Positions 17,883-26,260 of a stretch of 64,000 bases of DNA are shown in pieces. A program made the position numbers and the translations under genes. The stretch covers positions 310,001-374,000 of the forward strand of contig NZ_JQJJ01000008.1 in assembly GCF_000745475.1 (NCBI RefSeq), given 5' to 3'. Below the pieces are notes generated by a model. It saw nothing but the letters and a program-made list of their open reading frames with translations. It made no database searches and was not told where the DNA came from. The DNA comes from Allobosea sp. UNC402CLCol (GTDB lineage: Bacteria; Pseudomonadota; Alphaproteobacteria; Rhizobiales; Beijerinckiaceae). Position 1 is the first letter of the stretch. Each line of letters begins with the position of its first letter.

Positions 17883-19121
17883 TCAGCGTGGTTTTTCGGC
17901 GAGCCAGGCGGCCAGAACCCGCCGCTCGCCTGCCGTCATGCCGGAGAGGTTGTTGGGCGGCATCGCATGGGTCATCACCGCCTGCGACCTGATGGCGCGG
18001 GCATGGATGGCGATCTGCTCGGGACCGTCGAGCAGCACGCCCTTCGGCGCGATCTGGATGCCGGGCCAGGACGGCTCCGGCGCATGGCACATCGCACAGC
18101 GCCCGGTGACGATGTTGGTCACCTCCGCCGGCGGCAGAGCCATCCCCGCCAGCAGCACAGGCCTGCCCGGCTCGCGCGGCTTCAGGCCGAGCCGCTCGCG
18201 CCCGCCGGGCGAGGCCGACATCGCCACCCAGAAGGCAAGCCAGAGCGCCAGGATCGCCACGGCCCAGCACCACCAGGGCGATTTCGCATGGTCGGCATGG
18301 CGGATGTTGAAGAAATGCCGGATCAGCGCACCCGCGACGATCACCAGCGCCACCAGCAACGGGATCGCCGCCGCATTGGCATAGGTCACCGGATAATGGT
18401 TCGACAGCATCAGGAACAGCACCGGCAGGGTGATGTAATTGTTGTGCGTCGAGCGCTGCTTGGCGGCCTTGCCGTATTTCGGATCGGGCTTTTCACCGGC
18501 GGTCAGCGCCGCGATCACCTTCCGCTGTCCCGGCATGATGTTGAAGAAGACGTTGGCGGTCATGATCGTCGCCATCAGCGCGCCGGTATGGATCAGCGCG
18601 CCGCGCCCGGAAAAGACGCTGGCGAAGGCCCAGCTCGCCGCCACGACATAGCCGAAGCCGATCAGCCCCAGCCAGACGTCGTGCTTCCCGAGCGGCGAGC
18701 GGCACATCCAGTCATAGATCAGCCAGCCCCCCGCCAGCGCGGCGATGCCGATCGCCCCAGCCGCCAGGGGCGAAAGCTGCATCACCGCCGGATCGATCAG
18801 GTAGAGCTCGGACTGGGCGTAATAGACCCAGACCAGCAGGAAGAAGCCCGAGATCCAGGTCCAGTAGCTCTGCCATTTGTGCCAGGTCAGCTCCGCCGGC
18901 ATCACGGCGGGCGCGACCATGTATTTGCGCATCTCGTAGAAGCCACCGCCATGGACCTGCCAGGCGCGGCCACCCGTGCCCGGCGGGATATCCGGCGCCG
19001 GCCGCAAACTGGCATCGAGATGGATGAAGAAGAAGGAGGAGCCGATCCAGGCGATCGCCGTGATGACGTGGAGCCAGCGCAGCATCATGCTGCCCCATTC
19101 CATCAGATAGGCGCTGAGCAT
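17883..19121 (-). CDS. puuD: Urate hydroxylase PuuD with fused cytochrome c domain
   Basis: A 412-residue protein. An N-terminal membrane domain (about eight spans, residues ~10-320) matches the PuuD/urate oxidase-N family. A short periplasmic cytochrome c domain follows, with heme motif CAMCH at residues 342-346 and axial Met in THAMPPNN. PuuD oxidises urate to 5-hydroxyisourate and feeds electrons to the respiratory chain, in place of soluble uricase. It is transcribed away from uraH and the puuE-uraD fusion, which supply the next steps, across a short divergent intergenic region containing a perfect palindrome. Confidence 0.92.
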   Translation of the reverse strand: MLSAYLMEWGSMMLRWLHVITAIAWIGSSFFFIHLDASLRPAPDIPPGTGGRAWQVHGGGFYEMRKYMVAPAVMPAELTWHKWQSYWTWISGFFLLVWVYYAQSELYLIDPAVMQLSPLAAGAIGIAALAGGWLIYDWMCRSPLGKHDVWLGLIGFGYVVAASWAFASVFSGRGALIHTGALMATIMTANVFFNIMPGQRKVIAALTAGEKPDPKYGKAAKQRSTHNNYITLPVLFLMLSNHYPVTYANAAAIPLLVALVIVAGALIRHFFNIRHADHAKSPWWCWAVAILALWLAFWVAMSASPGGRERLGLKPREPGRPVLLAGMALPPAEVTNIVTGRCAMCHAPEPSWPGIQIAPKGVLLDGPEQIAIHARAIRSQAVMTHAMPPNNLSGMTAGERRVLAAWLAEKPR

Positions 19122-19151
19122 CGCGGGTCGCTGTCCTCGTTCGGGGGCGGG

Positions 19152-19170
19152 AACGGCGCCACGCGCCGTT
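19152..19170. promoter_or_regulatory. Perfect palindrome between puuD and uraH
   Basis: AACGGCGC-CAC-GCGCCGTT is a perfect inverted repeat with 8-base arms, placed in the divergent region 30 bases upstream of the puuD start. The location suits an operator that controls both arms of urate catabolism. The regulator is not encoded beside it. Confidence 0.45.
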
Positions 19171-19257
19171 GGACTTCGCCCCAGGGCAAATTACGGTTGA
19201 GCGCGGTCGGCATGCAAGTTGCTGACCCGGAAACGCAAGGCGATGGAAAGGCCGGAC

Positions 19258-19611
19258 ATGGCAGGGCTGACGACGCACATCCTGGATACGCATGGCGGGC
19301 GCCCCGCCGCCGGCGTCGCGGTCTCGTTGCGCCGCATCGGACCGGAGGGCGCCGAGACGCTCACCGAAACGGTCACCAATGCGGATGGCCGCACCGACGC
19401 TCCGCTCCTGACGCCGGAGGCGACGCAACCGGGCATCTACGAGATCGACTTCGCCATCGGCCCCTATTTCCGCGAGCGCGGCGTCACGCTGCCCGAGCCG
19501 GCCTTCCTCGATGTCGTCACCGTCCGCTTCGGCCTCTCGGAGGTGACGCGGCACTACCATGTCCCGCTCCTCGCCTCGCCTTATGGCTACACCACCTATC
19601 GGGGAAGCTGA
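19258..19611 (+). CDS. uraH: 5-Hydroxyisourate hydrolase
   Basis: A 117-residue transthyretin-related protein. It begins MAGLTTHILDTHGGRPAAGV and ends in the diagnostic YRGS tetrapeptide; the conserved His, Arg and C-terminal Ser that form the active site are present. It hydrolyses 5-hydroxyisourate to OHCU, the step after PuuD. I start at ATG 19258, which matches the family N-terminus. ATG 19243 is an alternative that would add five residues. The puuE-uraD fusion follows 79 bases downstream, probably in the same operon. Confidence 0.93.
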   Translation: MAGLTTHILDTHGGRPAAGVAVSLRRIGPEGAETLTETVTNADGRTDAPLLTPEATQPGIYEIDFAIGPYFRERGVTLPEPAFLDVVTVRFGLSEVTRHYHVPLLASPYGYTTYRGS

Positions 19612-19690
19612 GTCCGCATGGGCCGCGCTTTGACGCGATGACGCCGCCACTTAGGATCCTCAGCTGAATCAGTTTGCGAGCACCTTTCCG

Positions 19691-21112
19691 ATGACCGACA
19701 CCGCCTATCCGCGCGACCTCAAGGGCTATGGCCGCGACGCCCCGCATCCGCATTGGCCGGGCGAGGCCCGCATCGCCGTCCAGTTCGTCGTCAACTACGA
19801 GGAAGGCGGCGAGAACAACATCCTGCACGGGGACGCGGCCTCCGAAGCCTTCCTCTCCGAGATCGTCGGCGCGGCGCCCTGGCCGGGCCAGCGCCACATG
19901 AACATGGAGTCGATCTACGAATACGGCTCCCGCGCCGGCTATTGGCGGCTGTGGCGGATGTTCACCGAGCGGAATATGCCCGTGACGGTCTTCGCCGTTG
20001 CCAGCGCGCTCGCGCGTTATCCCGAGATCGTCGGCTCGATGCAGGAAGCCGGCTGGGAGATCGCGACCCACGGCCTGAAATGGATCGACTATCGCGATAT
20101 GCCGAAGGAGCGCGAGCGCGCCGACATCCTCGAGGCCATCCGCATCCAGACCGACTTGACCGGCGAACGCCCACTCGGCTGCTACCAGGGCCGCACCTCG
20201 CAGAACACGATTCCGCTGACGATGGAGGAAGGCGGCTTCCTCTACACGGCCGACGTCTATGCCGATGAACTGCCCTATTGGCTTGAAGGCCCGAAGGGCC
20301 CGCAGCTCGCCGTGCCCTACACGCTCGACGCCAACGACATGCGCTTCGCCACGCCGCAGGGCTTCAACAGCGGCGATCAGTTCTTCGCCTATCTGAAGGA
20401 TTCGTTCGACACGCTCTATGCCGAGGGTGAGACCGCGCCGAAGATGATGTCGGTCGGGCTGCATTGCCGCCTCGTCGGCCGGCCGGGCCGCGCCGCTGCG
20501 CTCGCCCGCTTCCTCGACTATGTGAAGAGCCATAACAGGGTTTGGGTCGCGATAAGGCTCGACATTGCCCGCCACTGGGTTCGGACGCACCCGCCCGAAG
20601 GCGGCTATACTCCCTCCAAACTGCCGAAAGCTCTCTTCGTCGAGGTTTTCGGCCGCGTCTGGGAGCATTCCCCGTGGATCGCCGAAGCGACCTACGATGC
20701 CGGGATCGGCCCCGCGCAGGACACGGCCGAAGGGCTGCACGCCGCGATGACCGCCATCATGCGCAAGGCCGGGCCGGAACAGCAGAAGGCGCTGCTTGCC
20801 GCCCATCCCGATCTGGCCGGCAAGCTGGCGGCAGCCGGCGAACTGACGCCGGAATCCACCGGCGAGCAGGCCTCCGCCGGCCTCGACCGTCTGACCGGCG
20901 ACGAGCGCGTGCGCTTCACCGCGCTCAACGAGGCTTACAAGGCCCGCTTCGGTATTCCCTTCATCATGGCGGTGAAGGGCGCGAGCAAGGCCGCGATCCT
21001 CGACGCCTTCGAGACACGCCTCAAAAACACGCGCGAACAGGAGTTCGCGACCGCATTGGGACAGGTCGAGACGATCTCCCTGCTGCGGCTGAAGGATCTG
21101 CTGCCGCGCTGA
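19691..21112 (+). CDS. puuE: Bifunctional allantoinase (PuuE) - OHCU decarboxylase fusion
   Basis: A 473-residue two-domain protein. Residues ~1-305 are a polysaccharide-deacetylase-fold allantoinase of the PuuE type, with NYEEGGENN, IATHGLKWIDYRDM and GRTSQNT segments. Residues ~315-473 are the helical OHCU decarboxylase (UraD) domain, with the HPDLAGKLA active-site region and a FGIPFIMAVKG segment. The C-terminal domain converts OHCU to S-allantoin and the N-terminal domain opens the ring to allantoate. The fusion therefore carries consecutive pathway steps, and this locus covers urate to allantoate completely. Start ATG 19691. Confidence 0.92.
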   Translation: MTDTAYPRDLKGYGRDAPHPHWPGEARIAVQFVVNYEEGGENNILHGDAASEAFLSEIVGAAPWPGQRHMNMESIYEYGSRAGYWRLWRMFTERNMPVTVFAVASALARYPEIVGSMQEAGWEIATHGLKWIDYRDMPKERERADILEAIRIQTDLTGERPLGCYQGRTSQNTIPLTMEEGGFLYTADVYADELPYWLEGPKGPQLAVPYTLDANDMRFATPQGFNSGDQFFAYLKDSFDTLYAEGETAPKMMSVGLHCRLVGRPGRAAALARFLDYVKSHNRVWVAIRLDIARHWVRTHPPEGGYTPSKLPKALFVEVFGRVWEHSPWIAEATYDAGIGPAQDTAEGLHAAMTAIMRKAGPEQQKALLAAHPDLAGKLAAAGELTPESTGEQASAGLDRLTGDERVRFTALNEAYKARFGIPFIMAVKGASKAAILDAFETRLKNTREQEFATALGQVETISLLRLKDLLPR

Positions 21113-21130
21113 TCCCACTCGTGGCACGGC

Positions 21131-21156
21131 GGAACCCTCCCCTCCACCATCGCGTT
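21131..21156 (+). promoter_or_regulatory. Sigma-EcfG-type promoter, perfect match
   Basis: GGAAC (21131-21135), a 17-base spacer, then CGTT (21153-21156). This equals the alphaproteobacterial general-stress consensus GGAAC-N16/17-CGTT. It lies 28 bases before the GTG of the small membrane protein and upstream of glgP-glgX on the same strand. Confidence 0.7.
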
Positions 21157-21184
21157 GATAGCGCGATATCGAGAGGAGAGTTTC

Positions 21185-21364
21185 GTGTTCCGCCTGCTTC
21201 TGGTGATCATCGTCCTGGTCGTCGGCTACGACGCCGTCGTTCATCAGGGTGCCTATACGCGTGAAGCCTGGAACAGCATCGTCAGGCTGACGGATTCCTC
21301 GGTTGAGGGCGCAAAACAGCTCGGCGGGCGTGTCCGTGACGACGCCCGCCCGGGCGGCAATTGA
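21185..21364 (+). CDS. Small single-span membrane protein ahead of glgP
   Basis: A 59-residue protein starting at GTG 21185 behind GAGAGGAG. The first ~20 residues (MFRLLLVIIVLVVGYDAVVH) form one membrane span or signal anchor; the rest is hydrophilic and ends in a basic-acidic tail. I do not recognise a family. It sits directly after a perfect EcfG-type promoter and is the first gene before glgP, with 127 bases between. It is therefore probably stress-induced and cotranscribed with the glycogen genes. Confidence 0.7.
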   Translation: MFRLLLVIIVLVVGYDAVVHQGAYTREAWNSIVRLTDSSVEGAKQLGGRVRDDARPGGN

Positions 21365-21491
21365 CCGGCGCCCGAAACCAGCACGCGGGGCCGTGCGGCA
21401 GCTTCATACCGCACTGCGGCAAATTCGGCTGGACACCCGCCGGCAATCCCCTGACACTCCCGGCGCTCGAAACAGCCAGGGAAGACCGCGC

Positions 21492-23969
21492 GTGACCGAG
21501 ACCGCCACCAGCCCGCAGCCAGCCGTCCATTTCGAGCCGGACGATCAGGTCGAGCGGCTCAAGGCCGAGATCCTGCGCAAGCTCGCCTATTCGCTCGGCA
21601 AGGACCCGGCGGTCGCCCAGCCGCATGACTGGCTGACGGCGGGCATCCTGGCGGCGCGCGATCACGTCGTCGATGTCTGGCAGCATTCCACGCGGGAGAG
21701 CTACGACACCGGCCGCAAGCGGGTCTATTATCTCTCGCTCGAATTCCTGATCGGCCGCTCCTTCGCCGATACGCTGAACAATCTCGGCCTCACCGGCCCC
21801 TTCGCGCAGGCGATGCGCGAGCTCGGCGTCGACCTCAACGAGATCGAGACGATCGAGCCCGACGCCGCGCTCGGCAATGGCGGCCTCGGCCGGCTCGCCG
21901 CCTGCTACATGGAGGCGATGGCCTCGACCGGCGTGCCGGCGCTGGGCTACGGCATCCGCTACGACCATGGCCTGTTCAAGCAGCGCATCGACGGCGGCAA
22001 GCAGATCGAGGTGCCCGAGGACTGGCTCTCCTTCCGCAATCCCTGGGAGTTCGAGCGGCGCGAGAGCGCCTACAAGATCGGCTTCGGCGGCTCCGTCACC
22101 GGCACGGACAAGCCGGGCGAGATCTTCTGGGCGCCGGAGGAGACGGTCTTCGCCGTCGCCTATGACACGCCGATCGTCGGCTGGCGCGGGCGGGAAGCCA
22201 CGACGCTCAGGCTCTGGCGCGCGCGCGCAATGCACCCGCTCTCGCTCGACGCCTTCAACCAGGGCGACCTGATCGGCGCCGTCGCCGAGCGCAATCGCGC
22301 CGAGGCGATCTCCAAGGTGCTCTACCCCAACGATTCCACGCCGACCGGGCAGGAATTGCGTCTGCGGCAGGAATTCTTCTTCACCTCGGCCTCGCTGCAG
22401 GATCTCGTGCGTCGGCACTACCGCCAGTTCGGCCGGCTCGACGACCTCGCAGACAAAGTCGCGATCCAGCTCAACGACACCCATCCATCGCTGGCCGTCG
22501 CCGAGCTGATGCGCCTGCTGATCGACCAGCACAAGATGGATTGGGAGCAGGCCTGGGAGGTCACCAACGCGACGATCTCCTACACCAACCACACGCTGCT
22601 GCCGGAGGCGCTGGAGACCTGGCCGGTCGCGCTGATGGAGCGGCTGCTGCCGCGCCACATGCAGATCATCTTCGGCATCAATGCCCGCTTCCTCGACGGC
22701 GTGCGGCGCGAACAACCGGATGCCGACCTGGCGACGCTCTCGCTCATCGACGAGTCCCATGGCCGGCGCGTGCGCATGGCCCATCTCGCCTTCGTCGGCT
22801 CGCACAAGGTCAACGGCGTCTCGGCGCTGCATTCCAATCTGATGAAGGAGACGGTCTTCGCCCCGCTCCACCGGATCTTTCCGGACCGCATCACCAACGT
22901 CACCAACGGCATCACGCAGCGTCGCTGGCTGTTCAACGCCAATCCGGGGCTGACGAAGCTGCTGAAGGAGACCTGCGGCGAGGCGGTGCTCGACGACATC
23001 GGGCTGATCCGCCGCTTCGGTGCCCATGCCGGCGACAAGGCGGTGCATGAGCGCCTGATCGCCATCCGCCGCGAGAACAAGCTGAAGCTCGCCAAGATCA
23101 TCCGTCAGGATTGCGGTGTCACGGTCGACCCCGACGCGCTCTTCGACGTCCAGATCAAGCGCATCCACGAATACAAGCGCCAGCTCCTCAACATCCTCGA
23201 GACGATCGCGCTCTACGACGCCATCCGCTCCGAGCCCTATCGCGACTGGGCGCCGCGCGTGAAGATCTTCGCCGGCAAGGCGGCCTCGAACTACGCAACG
23301 GCCAAGTCGATCATCAATTTGATCAACGACGTCGCGGCCGTGGTGAACAACGACATCACCACCCGCGACCGGCTGAAGGTGGTCTTCCTGCCGAACTACA
23401 ATGTCAGCCTGGCCGAGGTCATCATCCCCGCGGCCGACCTCTCGGAACAGATCTCGACCGCCGGCATGGAGGCGTCGGGCACCGGCAACATGAAGTTCGC
23501 GCTCAACGGCGCCGTCACCATCGGCACGCTCGACGGCGCCAATATCGAGATCGGCGAGCGCGTCGGCGCGGACAACATCGTCATCTTCGGCATGACGGCC
23601 GAACAGGTCGACGCCGCCAAGCGCAATCCGCGCCCGACCGCCGAGGTCATCGCCGCGACCCCGCATCTGGAAGGCGTGCTCGACGCCGTGGCGGGCGGCG
23701 CCTACTCGCCCCGCGAGCGCGGGCGGTACCAGGGCCTCGTCGATGGCTTGCGCGCCAATGACTGGTTCATGGTGCTGAACGATTTCGAGAGCTACCGGCA
23801 GGCGCAGCGCCATGTGGACGGCCTCTGGGCCGATCCGGCGACGTGGTGGCGCATGTCGGTGACGAACACGGCCCATTGCGCCTGGTTCAGCGCCGACCGC
23901 GCCATCCGCGAATATGCCGAGCGGATCTGGAACGTGCCGGTGGGCCTGCCCGCCCAGACAGCAGAATGA
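21492..23969 (+). CDS. glgP: Glycogen (alpha-glucan) phosphorylase
   Basis: An 825-residue GT35 phosphorylase, close to the usual length (E. coli GlgP is 815). It releases glucose-1-phosphate from the non-reducing ends of glycogen. The PLP-binding Lys lies in EASGTGNMKFALNG near the C-terminus, and ALGNGGLGRLAACYMEA and QLNDTHPSLAVAELMR are family blocks. I choose GTG 21492 (VTETATSPQ), preceded by AGGGAAG, over a far-upstream start that would overlap the preceding small gene. It is followed 82 bases later by glgX, and the pair forms the breakdown arm of the cluster. Confidence 0.94.
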   Translation: MTETATSPQPAVHFEPDDQVERLKAEILRKLAYSLGKDPAVAQPHDWLTAGILAARDHVVDVWQHSTRESYDTGRKRVYYLSLEFLIGRSFADTLNNLGLTGPFAQAMRELGVDLNEIETIEPDAALGNGGLGRLAACYMEAMASTGVPALGYGIRYDHGLFKQRIDGGKQIEVPEDWLSFRNPWEFERRESAYKIGFGGSVTGTDKPGEIFWAPEETVFAVAYDTPIVGWRGREATTLRLWRARAMHPLSLDAFNQGDLIGAVAERNRAEAISKVLYPNDSTPTGQELRLRQEFFFTSASLQDLVRRHYRQFGRLDDLADKVAIQLNDTHPSLAVAELMRLLIDQHKMDWEQAWEVTNATISYTNHTLLPEALETWPVALMERLLPRHMQIIFGINARFLDGVRREQPDADLATLSLIDESHGRRVRMAHLAFVGSHKVNGVSALHSNLMKETVFAPLHRIFPDRITNVTNGITQRRWLFNANPGLTKLLKETCGEAVLDDIGLIRRFGAHAGDKAVHERLIAIRRENKLKLAKIIRQDCGVTVDPDALFDVQIKRIHEYKRQLLNILETIALYDAIRSEPYRDWAPRVKIFAGKAASNYATAKSIINLINDVAAVVNNDITTRDRLKVVFLPNYNVSLAEVIIPAADLSEQISTAGMEASGTGNMKFALNGAVTIGTLDGANIEIGERVGADNIVIFGMTAEQVDAAKRNPRPTAEVIAATPHLEGVLDAVAGGAYSPRERGRYQGLVDGLRANDWFMVLNDFESYRQAQRHVDGLWADPATWWRMSVTNTAHCAWFSADRAIREYAERIWNVPVGLPAQTAE

Positions 23970-24019
23970 TCGCCGCGGCGCATCATGCTCGGGCTTGCCC
24001 CGGGCATCTCCCGCCAGAG

Positions 24020-24053
24020 ATTCTCGGCTCTGCGCTGCGCTCCGCCCGAGAAT
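24020..24053. repeat. REP-like hairpin overlapping the glgX start codon
   Basis: ATTCTCGG and CCGAGAAT arms, closely related to the repeat at 2385-2418, including the trailing 'gac'. The last two bases are the AT of the ATG at 24052 used for the downstream glgX, so translation initiation would occur within a potential hairpin. Confidence 0.6.
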
Positions 24054-26034
24054 GACGAACCCCAGCATCCTCCCTTGCCCGCTGCCGGCCGGCATGGGCG
24101 CGACGGTCTTGGAAGACGGCGTCACCTTTGCCGTCTTCTCGCGTAACGGCGAGCGCGTCCTCCTCTGCCTCTTCGACGAGACCGGGGACACCGAAATCGC
24201 CCGCCTGCCGCTGCCTTGCCGCAGCGGCGACATCCACCACGGCTTCCTGCCCGGTGCCAGCGCGGGCCTGCGCTATGGCTTGCGCGTCGAAGGGCCCTGG
24301 CAGCCGGAGCAGGGCCACCGCTTCGATCCCTCGAAGCTGCTGGTCGATCCCTATGCCACGCTGCTCGACCGGGCTTTCCTCTGGGATCCGCAACTGGCGC
24401 GGCATGGCGAGGAGACGGCCGATCTGGTGCCGCGCTGCATCGTTGCCGGCCATCCCGGCCCTCGCCCCGAGGAACGGCGTCTCGAGGGCGGCGGAAGCGA
24501 GCCGCCTCGCCTCATCTACGAACTCGCGGTCAAGTCCTTTACGATGCGCCATCCGGCCGTGCCGGAGCGCCTGCGCGGCACGCTGGCTGCGCTCTGCGAG
24601 CCGCCCATCGTCGCGCATCTCCACCGGCTCGGCGCTGGCCATGTCGAGCTGATGCCGATCGCCGCCTGGATGGACGAGCGCCATCTCCCGCCGCTCGGCC
24701 TCGCCAATGCCTGGGGCTACAACCCGGTCAATTTCTTCGCGCCCGATCCTCGCCTCGCCCCCGGCGGCGGGGAGGATTTGCGCCGGCTCTGCGACGCCTA
24801 TGCGCAAGCCGGTATCGGCGTGATCCTCGATGTCGTGCTGAACCACACCGCCGAGAGCGACGAATACGGCGCGACCATCGGCCTGCGCGGGCTCGACAAC
24901 GCGGTCTATTACCGCCATGCCGCCGACGACCCAGGCCGGCTCGTCAACGACACCGGCTGCGGCCATACGGTCGCGCTCGACCGCGCCCCGGTCGTCCGGA
25001 TGGCGATGGATGCGCTGCGCCACTGGCGCAGCCTCGGCGTCGCCGGCTTCCGCTTCGACCTCGGCACGGTGATGGGCCGGACGGAGACGGGCTTCTCCCA
25101 GGACGCTCCGCTCTTCGCCGCCATCCTGCAGGACCCCGACCTGTCGCAGGCGATCCTGATCGCCGAGCCCTGGGACATCGGCCCCGGCGGCTACCAGCTC
25201 GGCCATTTCCCCGCCCCCTTCGCCGAATGGAATGGCCGCTACCGCGACGATGTCCGCCGCTTCTGGCGCGGCGATGCCGGCATGGCGGGCGCGCTCGCGA
25301 CCCGGCTTTCCGGCTCCTCCGACCTCTTCGCCATCAGGCATCGCGGCCCCGACGCAAGCGTCAACTTCCTCGCCGCCCATGACGGCTTCACCCTGGCCGA
25401 TCTCGTCAGCTACGCGGCCAAGCACAACGAGGCCAATGGCGAGGAGAATCGCGACGGCGACAATGACAGCCATAGCTGGAACAACGGCATCGAGGGCGCG
25501 AGCCCCGATCCGGCCGTCACGGAGGCTCGCAACCGCGATATCCGCGCCCTGCTGGCGACGCTTTTCCTCTCGCGCGGCATTCCCATGCTGACAGCCGGCG
25601 ACGAATTCGGCCGGACTCAACATGGCAACAACAACGCCTATGCCCAGGATAATGCTGGCTTTTGGCTCGACTGGGAGAGAGCGGACGATGCTCTGATCGG
25701 CTTCGTCGCGGCGCTCGCGAAGCTGCGCCGCGAGCATCCCTTGCTGACCGCCGACAGCTTCCTCACCGGCGCCGGCGAGCCGCCCGACGCGCTCTGGCTG
25801 AAACCGGATGGCAGCCGGATCGGCGATGGCGACTGGAACGGACTCGACGCTTTCTGCTTGCTGTTGAACGGCCGTGACGAGAGCCTGCTGGTCGCGGTCA
25901 ACCGAGGGCGGGAGGGCGTGCCGCTGGCGCTGGCCGGGGAAGGCTGGGAGAAGCTCCTCACCTCGGCCGACGGCGTTGGCAGCGAACTACCGGTCCGTAG
26001 TGTCAGCCTCTGGCGACTCCCCAGACCATCATAG
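24052..26034 (+). CDS. glgX: Glycogen debranching enzyme GlgX, paralogue 1
   Basis: A 660-residue GH13 isoamylase-type enzyme with an N-terminal CBM48-like domain (residues ~10-100) and the (beta/alpha)8 barrel. Catalytic residues are intact: Asp nucleophile in FRFDLGTVMGR, Glu in LIAEPWDIGPGG and Asp in AAHDGFT. It hydrolyses the alpha-1,6 links of limit dextrins left by GlgP. Start ATG 24052 keeps the PCPLPAGMGAT block expected near the GlgX N-terminus but has no clear ribosome site. ATG 24094 is the alternative. A second, convergent glgX follows. Confidence 0.88.
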   Translation: MTNPSILPCPLPAGMGATVLEDGVTFAVFSRNGERVLLCLFDETGDTEIARLPLPCRSGDIHHGFLPGASAGLRYGLRVEGPWQPEQGHRFDPSKLLVDPYATLLDRAFLWDPQLARHGEETADLVPRCIVAGHPGPRPEERRLEGGGSEPPRLIYELAVKSFTMRHPAVPERLRGTLAALCEPPIVAHLHRLGAGHVELMPIAAWMDERHLPPLGLANAWGYNPVNFFAPDPRLAPGGGEDLRRLCDAYAQAGIGVILDVVLNHTAESDEYGATIGLRGLDNAVYYRHAADDPGRLVNDTGCGHTVALDRAPVVRMAMDALRHWRSLGVAGFRFDLGTVMGRTETGFSQDAPLFAAILQDPDLSQAILIAEPWDIGPGGYQLGHFPAPFAEWNGRYRDDVRRFWRGDAGMAGALATRLSGSSDLFAIRHRGPDASVNFLAAHDGFTLADLVSYAAKHNEANGEENRDGDNDSHSWNNGIEGASPDPAVTEARNRDIRALLATLFLSRGIPMLTAGDEFGRTQHGNNNAYAQDNAGFWLDWERADDALIGFVAALAKLRREHPLLTADSFLTGAGEPPDALWLKPDGSRIGDGDWNGLDAFCLLLNGRDESLLVAVNRGREGVPLALAGEGWEKLLTSADGVGSELPVRSVSLWRLPRPS

Positions 26035-26047
26035 GAAAGAGCGCGGG

Positions 26048-26191
26048 AAACCCCTCCCGGATGGGAGAAGGGCCGGGGTGAGGGACCGCCGCCCATCGCC
26101 AAAATGCGACGGTTCCGTCGCGCCTTCTACGGCAAGCGCAGGCCCTCATCCGGCGCTCCGCGCCACCTTCTCCCATCCGGGAGAAGGGAAA
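26048..26191. repeat. Paired inverted repeat, family R2, copy 1
   Basis: CCCCTCCCGGATGGGAGAAGGG at the left faces CCTTCTCCCATCCGGGAGAAGGG at the right, about 90 bases apart, with GGGGTGAGGG and CCCTCATCCGG inside. The same architecture recurs at 35075-35238 and 41796-41939. It occupies the gap between two convergent glgX genes and may act as a bidirectional terminator. Confidence 0.75.
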
Positions 26192-26260
26192 AGCGTCGCG
26201 GCTCCGGCGCCTTCATGTCACCTTCATGACGCCCGGAGCCGCCTGCGCCGGAAGCGGGCC

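Noticed and set aside
26048-26191. IS element ends
   Set aside because: The inverted arms enclose only about 90 bases and no transposase; they are treated as a dispersed repeat.
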